Origin: Fibrobacterota bacterium
GTDB lineage: Bacteria > Fibrobacterota > Fibrobacteria > UBA11236
Assembly (NCBI GenBank): GCA_028287505.1
Contig: JAQBPN010000007.1
Coordinates: 52,120-116,119 of the forward strand
Reading direction: 5' to 3'
DNA: 64,000 bases
The stretch's first letter is position 1; each line of letters opens with the position of its first letter. The translations under genes were made by a program, and so were the position numbers. Positions 59,446 to 64,000 of the stretch are shown here, one piece after another. The notes beneath the pieces were generated by a model, which was given only the letters and a program-made list of their open reading frames with translations, was not told the origin of the DNA and did not search any database.

Positions 59446-62400
59446 TTATCGGATCGCTTCCTTTCGCAGCCCTCTGCCGCGCCATAGATAATAGATGACC
59501 GGATAAACCGCCAGCTCCATCAGCACCGACGTCAGCACCCCGCCCACCATGGGAGCGGCAATCCGCTTCATCACGTCCGACCCGGTTCCATGGCTCCACA
59601 TGATGGGAATCAACCCGGCCAGGATCACCGAGGCGGTCATGATCTTGGGACGCACCCTCTGCACGGCGCCCAAATCGATGGCACGTCTGAGATCCCCGAT
59701 GGTATTCATCATCCCGCCGGCCTTCGCCGTTTCATAAGCCCGCTCCAGATAGAGCAGCATCACCACCCCGGTTTCCGCATCCAGGCCCGCCAATGCGATC
59801 AGACCCACCCAGACCGCCAGGCTCATGTTGAATCCCAGAAAATACAGGTACCAGATGGCCCCGATCAGGGAAAAGGGGACGGCCAGAAGGACGATGGCGG
59901 TCTTGACCAGGGATTTGGTGTTGAGGAACAGGATGATCATGATGATGAAAAGCGTGAGAGGAATGACCAGCATCAGGCGCTTCTGGGCGCGCTGCATGAA
60001 TTCGAACTCGCCGCTCCAGACCAGGTTGTATCCGGAGGGGAGTTTCAGATCCCGGGAAATGACCTTCTGGGCGTCCTTGATATAGGTGCCGATGTCGATG
60101 CCGCGCATGTCCACGAACACCCAGGCATTGGGGCGCGTGCCCTCGCTGCGGATGACCATGGGGCCGCGGGAAGGGATAAGTTCCGCCACCTGGCCCAAAG
60201 GCACCTGCTGCCCCGTGGGAGTGGGGATCAGCACCCGCTTCAGGTCTTCGAGGTTGTCCCGCAACTCGCGGCTGTACCGCAGGCTCACGGAATACCTTTC
60301 CAGACCCTCGACGGTGGTGGTCACCGTCATTCCGCCCATGGCGGTCTGGATTACGTTCTGGACGTCTTCTATGTTGATGCCGTAGCGGGCCGCTTCCACG
60401 CGATTGATGTTCACGTCGAGGTAATTGCCGCCCACGGCGCGTTCGGCGAAGGCGGAGGAGGTATGCGGGACTTTCCGCATCAGGGCCTCCACTTCTTGGC
60501 CGATTTTCTGCAGGGTGTCCAGATTGGGGCCGGAGATTTTGATGCCCACGGGCGTCTTGATGCCGGTGGACAACATGTCGGTGCGGTTCTTGATCGGCAT
60601 GGTCCAGGAGTTGGTAAGCCCTGGGAATTTCAGCGCCGCGTCCATTTCCACGATGAGCTTGTCCGGCGTCATGCCGGGACGCCATTGCTTTTCCGGTTTC
60701 AGGCGGATGGTGGTTTCCACCATGTCCAGGCCGGCCGGATCGGTCGCCGTCTCCGCGCGGCCGATTTTCCCGAACACCTGCTCCACCTCCGGGAAGGTCT
60801 TGATGATCTTGTCCGTCTGCTGGAGGATTTCCTTGGACTTGGTCACGGAAATCCCGGGAAGGGAGGTCGGCATGTACAGCAGATCCCCTTCGAAGAGAGA
60901 GGGCATGAATTCCGATCCCAGCCTGGAAAACGGAATGACCGTAGCCAGGACCAAAAGCAAAGCCGCAGCGAGCACGGTCTTGGGAAATTCCAAAACCCAA
61001 TCGACGACCGGGTGATAGATGCGGATGAGGAACCGGTTGATGGGATTCCTGTGTTCCGGGAGGATTCTCCCCCGGATGAAAAAGCCCATCAGAATGGGCA
61101 CGATGGTGATGGCCAGGATGGATGAAGCCGCCATGGAGTATGTCTTAGTGAAGGCGAGCGGCCGGAACAGGCGGCCCTCCTGCGCCTCCAGGGTGAATAC
61201 GGGAATGAATGACACGGTGATGACCAGCAGGGACCAGAACAGGGCGGGACCCACTTCCAGCGAGGCGGCCAGGACGGTTTCCCAATGGTCCTTGCGCTCA
61301 TGCGCGGGCTTGAGGCTTTCATGCTCCATATGCTTATGGGCGTTTTCAATCAGGATGATGGCCCCGTCCACCATGGCGCCGATGGCGATGGCGATGCCGC
61401 CCAAGGACATGATGTTGGCATTGATGCCCTGGAACCGCATGATGAAAAAGGCGATCAGGATGGCGGTGGGCAGGGTGAAAACGGCCACCATGGCGCTGCG
61501 GACATGCAGGAGAAAGATGCCGCAGACCACGGCCACGATGAGCATTTCCTCGATGAGCTTGCGGCTCAGGTTGTCCACCGCCCTTTCGATGAGCTGGGAG
61601 CGATCATAAGTGGGAACGATTTTCACGTCGGGGGGAAGCCCCGCCTTCAGGACTTCGAGCTTTTTCCTGACGGCGTCTATGACCTGCAGGGCATTCTGGC
61701 CATAGCGCATGACGATGATGCCGCCCGCCACTTCGCCCTTCCCATCGAGCTCCGCGATGCCGCGGCGCATCTCCGGCCCGATGTTGATGTCGGCGATGTC
61801 CTTCAAGTAGACCGGCGTGCCGGTGGAGGCGTTCATCATCACGGGCAGGCTTCTGATGTCGTCCAGGTTTTTCAGATAGCCCAAACCCCTGATCATGAAC
61901 TCGGCCTCGCCCATCTCGATGACTTCGCCGCCGGCATCGGAGTTGCCTTTCTTGATGGCCATCTCGACCGTGCCGAGGGGGATGCCGTAGGCCTGGAGTT
62001 TCGCCGGATCCACGTTGACCTGGTACTGCTTGACATATCCGCCGACGCTGGCAACCTCGCTCACGCCTTCGATGCCGGCAAGCTGGTATTTCAGATACCA
62101 GTCCTGATAGGACCGGAGCTCTTGAAGGGAGCGCCGATCGGAAACCAGAGCGTATTCGTACACCCAGCCGACTCCGCTGGCGTCTGGCCCCAAGGTGGGA
62201 ACCACCCCTTGCGGCAGCCGCTTCTGCGCCGAGCTCAGATATTCCAGGACCCGGCTGCGGGCCCAGTAGATGTCCGTGCCGTCCTCGAAGATGACGTACA
62301 CCAGGGAATAGCCGAAGAAGGAATAGCCCCGCACCACCTTGGCCCCCGGCACGGACACCATCGATGTGGTCAAAGGATAGGTGACCTGGTCCTCCACGAT

Positions 62401-62577
62401 GCGCGGAGACTGGCCCTTATGCTCGGTATAAACGATGACCTGCGCGTCGCTCAAGTCCGGCAGGGCATCGATGGGGGTCCTGGACAGGGCATAGGCTCCC
62501 AACCCGATGGCAAGGAAGGTCAGGAGCAGGACCAGGATCTTGTTGCGGATGGACCACGTGATGATTTTCTCGAGCAT
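59446..62577 (-). CDS. cusA: Copper/silver RND efflux permease, CusA-type
   Basis: A 1043-residue heavy-metal RND pump (HME family). It keeps the CusA methionine triad regions: LLYMPTSLPGISV, AGLDMVETTIRL and RTDMLSTGIKTPVG, which in E. coli CusA carry the copper-binding methionines. The helix proton relay and internal duplication are present (IIPFSRLGSEFMPSL; GGIAIAIGAMVDGAIILIEN). Together with the CusB-type adaptor it exports Cu(I)/Ag(I) from the periplasm or cytoplasm. It begins 4 bases after the adaptor stop. It converges with the BIG2 lipoprotein, 38 bases apart. Confidence 0.93.
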   Translation of the reverse strand: MLEKIITWSIRNKILVLLLTFLAIGLGAYALSRTPIDALPDLSDAQVIVYTEHKGQSPRIVEDQVTYPLTTSMVSVPGAKVVRGYSFFGYSLVYVIFEDGTDIYWARSRVLEYLSSAQKRLPQGVVPTLGPDASGVGWVYEYALVSDRRSLQELRSYQDWYLKYQLAGIEGVSEVASVGGYVKQYQVNVDPAKLQAYGIPLGTVEMAIKKGNSDAGGEVIEMGEAEFMIRGLGYLKNLDDIRSLPVMMNASTGTPVYLKDIADINIGPEMRRGIAELDGKGEVAGGIIVMRYGQNALQVIDAVRKKLEVLKAGLPPDVKIVPTYDRSQLIERAVDNLSRKLIEEMLIVAVVCGIFLLHVRSAMVAVFTLPTAILIAFFIMRFQGINANIMSLGGIAIAIGAMVDGAIILIENAHKHMEHESLKPAHERKDHWETVLAASLEVGPALFWSLLVITVSFIPVFTLEAQEGRLFRPLAFTKTYSMAASSILAITIVPILMGFFIRGRILPEHRNPINRFLIRIYHPVVDWVLEFPKTVLAAALLLVLATVIPFSRLGSEFMPSLFEGDLLYMPTSLPGISVTKSKEILQQTDKIIKTFPEVEQVFGKIGRAETATDPAGLDMVETTIRLKPEKQWRPGMTPDKLIVEMDAALKFPGLTNSWTMPIKNRTDMLSTGIKTPVGIKISGPNLDTLQKIGQEVEALMRKVPHTSSAFAERAVGGNYLDVNINRVEAARYGINIEDVQNVIQTAMGGMTVTTTVEGLERYSVSLRYSRELRDNLEDLKRVLIPTPTGQQVPLGQVAELIPSRGPMVIRSEGTRPNAWVFVDMRGIDIGTYIKDAQKVISRDLKLPSGYNLVWSGEFEFMQRAQKRLMLVIPLTLFIIMIILFLNTKSLVKTAIVLLAVPFSLIGAIWYLYFLGFNMSLAVWVGLIALAGLDAETGVVMLLYLERAYETAKAGGMMNTIGDLRRAIDLGAVQRVRPKIMTASVILAGLIPIMWSHGTGSDVMKRIAAPMVGGVLTSVLMELAVYPVIYYLWRGRGLRKEAIR

Positions 62578-62580
62578 GGC

Positions 62581-63885
62581 TTACTTTCCCATCCCGGAGT
62601 CCATCCTGGTCGCACTGTCTTCCGCCGGAGCGGCCTGGAGCTGCTGGATGGCGGCCTTGAGATTGCTTTCCGAATCGATCAGGAACTGCGAGGAGATGAC
62701 CAATTTCTCTCCTTCGCGCAAGCCTTCCACCACTTCCACGTAGTCGTCGGCCGCTGCGCCGAGTTTGACTTCCCGCGGCTCGAAATATCCGCCGCCCGTG
62801 GCGATGATGGCGATGGTGCGCCGGCCGGACCGGATGATGGCCTGCTCCGGAACGGCCACCACCTTCCGGAGGATCGCGGAATGGATGCGCACGGTCGCGA
62901 ACATTTCCGGTTTGAGATCCAGGGAAGGCGTATTCGCGACTTCAATGCGCACTTCCGCCGTCTTGGTCTGCTCATCCAGCACCGGCGAAACGAAGGTCAC
63001 CTTGCCCTTGAAGGGCTTGCCGGGCAGGTAGCTCATCTCCACGTCCGCTTCCGCCCCCGACCTGGCTACGGCCAAATCCCTTTGGTAGATGCTGGCCACC
63101 ACCCAGACCTTGGAAAGATCGGCGATCTTGTAAAGTTCCATCCCCGGCGTGATGTTCTGGCCCTGAACCACCATTTTTTCCAGGACCACGCCGGAAGCGG
63201 GAGACGCGATAGCCAGCGTGTTGCGGGCATGTCCCAGGCTTTCCAGGGTTTTTATCTCAGCAGCGGAAATGCCCCAGTTGAGAAGCCTGCGCCGCGAGCT
63301 TTCCACAAGTTCCCGGGAACCGGTTTCTTCCATCCCTCCCATGCCTTTGGCATAGCGGAGGGCTTGCAGATATTCCTCCTGGGTGCTGACCAGATCGGGG
63401 CTGTAGAGCTCCAGCAAAGCCTGGCCCTTGGCGACCTTCTGTCCCGTGACGGCCACGTTCAGTTTCTCCGCGTATCCCATTACCCGGGCGTTCACGATGG
63501 TAAGTTTGCTTTCGTCCACCTTGACCTTGCCGCTGGTCCGGATTTCGGTCCGCAGGTCCCGCCTTTCCACCAACTCGGTCCTGACGCCCATGTTCTGCAC
63601 GGTGGTGGGATCGATATGGATCCCGCTCGCACTGTCGTTGGTCGCGACGCCCGCCTTGCCCTTGTCCATGGGCACAAGCTTCATGCCACAGATGGGACAG
63701 TTGCCCGGCTTGTCGGAGATGTATTGCGGATGCATGGCGCAGTTGTACATGGTCTTGGCCTCATGCGCATGGCCGTCGGGGGATTGCACGCCGCGTGCAT
63801 GCGGTGAATGCATAAAGGACCAAAGCCCGGCCGACCCGGCGGCCAGGATGAAGAGAACCAATGGGACGACGATTCCCTTTTTCAT
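62581..63885 (-). CDS. cusB: CusB-type adaptor with heavy-metal-binding domain
   Basis: A 434-residue periplasmic adaptor. After a membrane anchor (IVVPLVLFILAAGSAG) it has the heavy-metal-binding domain with YNCAMHPQYIS and CPICGMKLVPM, then lipoyl, hairpin and barrel domains (MGYAEKLNVAVTGQKVAKGQ, GVVLEKMVVQGQNI, TPSLDLKPEMFATVRIHS). The ATG at 63885 is chosen because it follows AAGGAG; an in-frame ATG at 63912 lacks one. It is second of the Cus operon. Confidence 0.92.
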   Translation of the reverse strand: MKKGIVVPLVLFILAAGSAGLWSFMHSPHARGVQSPDGHAHEAKTMYNCAMHPQYISDKPGNCPICGMKLVPMDKGKAGVATNDSASGIHIDPTTVQNMGVRTELVERRDLRTEIRTSGKVKVDESKLTIVNARVMGYAEKLNVAVTGQKVAKGQALLELYSPDLVSTQEEYLQALRYAKGMGGMEETGSRELVESSRRRLLNWGISAAEIKTLESLGHARNTLAIASPASGVVLEKMVVQGQNITPGMELYKIADLSKVWVVASIYQRDLAVARSGAEADVEMSYLPGKPFKGKVTFVSPVLDEQTKTAEVRIEVANTPSLDLKPEMFATVRIHSAILRKVVAVPEQAIIRSGRRTIAIIATGGGYFEPREVKLGAAADDYVEVVEGLREGEKLVISSQFLIDSESNLKAAIQQLQAAPAEDSATRMDSGMGK

Positions 63886-63926
63886 TTTCCCGCTCCTTGT
63901 AAACTCGATCACCGGCTCACGTCCGT

Positions 63927-64000
63927 TTATCGGACGTTCGCTCCCTGGGACAATCTGTCCCTGATTTCTTCCAGGCTGAACCCGATGGCCTCCTCCAGCT
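63927..64000 (-). CDS. Probable CusC/TolC-type outer-membrane protein, C-terminus only
   Basis: Read from the minus strand, the frame ending in TAA at 63929-63927 gives LEEAIGFSLEEIRDRLSQGA then NVR. The position 14 bases upstream of the CusB frame and the operon order argue for the outer-membrane channel of the Cus pump. Only 24 residues are visible, so the identification rests on context. Confidence 0.5.
   Translation of the reverse strand, partial: LEEAIGFSLEEIRDRLSQGANVR

Noticed and set aside
1..64000. tRNA, rRNA, CRISPR arrays, insertion sequences, prophage or attachment sites
   Set aside because: I found no cloverleaf with a T-loop and anticodon, no repeat-spacer array, no transposase or integrase, and no flanking inverted repeats.

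Overview
The window is a GC-rich, densely packed bacterial chromosome segment with no rRNA, tRNA, CRISPR array or insertion sequence that I could find. The best lineage clues are a lipoprotein with a fibro-slime domain (20133-21008), PorV-like outer-membrane and C-terminal-sorting-domain proteins of the kind used by type IX secretion, a short primary-type sigma-70 factor, and secreted GH99/GH71-like and GxGYxP hydrolases. Together they point to the FCB group, most likely a GC-rich environmental member of the Fibrobacterota. That is inference; no marker-gene tree could be run. Two CDSs run off the edges: ligD on the left and a probable cusC on the right.

Layout. 1-3153 (minus): Ku and LigD, a two-gene non-homologous end-joining operon. 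3632-13857 (plus): a MerR-type regulator overlapping three large genes, each with two GT2 glycosyltransferase domains plus TPR repeats. 14122-14424: FlgM, preceded by a good sigma-28 promoter match, which suggests the glycosyltransferases modify flagellin. 14567-18251: Sua5/TsaC (tRNA t6A synthesis) and a CHASE hybrid histidine kinase. 18259-25538: a block of exported proteins (haem-motif lipoprotein, His-rich lipoprotein, two Cys/His-rich small membrane proteins, fibro-slime lipoprotein, DUF4266 lipoprotein, beta-propeller lipoprotein, DUF3570 barrel, second barrel) that looks like a metal or redox envelope module. 25542-26875: small membrane proteins and a DUF3574 lipoprotein. 26877-32257 (minus): uvrA, a PorV-like protein and fpg in one run. 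32464-37744: a repeat-bearing membrane protein, a HAD phosphatase, two small envelope proteins, a ferredoxin-MBL hydrolase and a 49-residue DUF5670 membrane peptide.

37888-38118 is the most unusual non-coding locus: a strong promoter, a roughly 195-nt RNA that folds into a long imperfect rod, a competing antiterminator-like pairing, and a perfect intrinsic terminator directly before a methyltransferase-like gene. 38935-45076 holds a very large PAS hybrid kinase, a secreted phosphodiesterase/phosphatase, and a sigma-70 factor coupled to a single-domain response regulator. 45325-50618 (minus) is a three-gene secreted glycoside-hydrolase cluster. 50875-56501 (minus) is a tripartite HAE1-type RND efflux operon (MFP-RND-TolC). 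56502-57029 contains a minus-strand terminator and hairpins that suggest a small RNA. 57030-59407 holds two coupled envelope proteins. 59446-64000 (minus) is a CusCBA-type copper/silver efflux operon, cut by the window edge.

Main themes: DNA repair (Ku/LigD, UvrA, Fpg), surface glycosylation tied to flagella, envelope metal handling and efflux, signalling through hybrid kinases, and polysaccharide degradation. Candidates for something undescribed are the rod-like RNA at 37922-38118, the double-GT2 trio next to flgM, the DUF4266/DUF3570/Cys-rich envelope module, and the minus-strand RNA at about 56950-56788.
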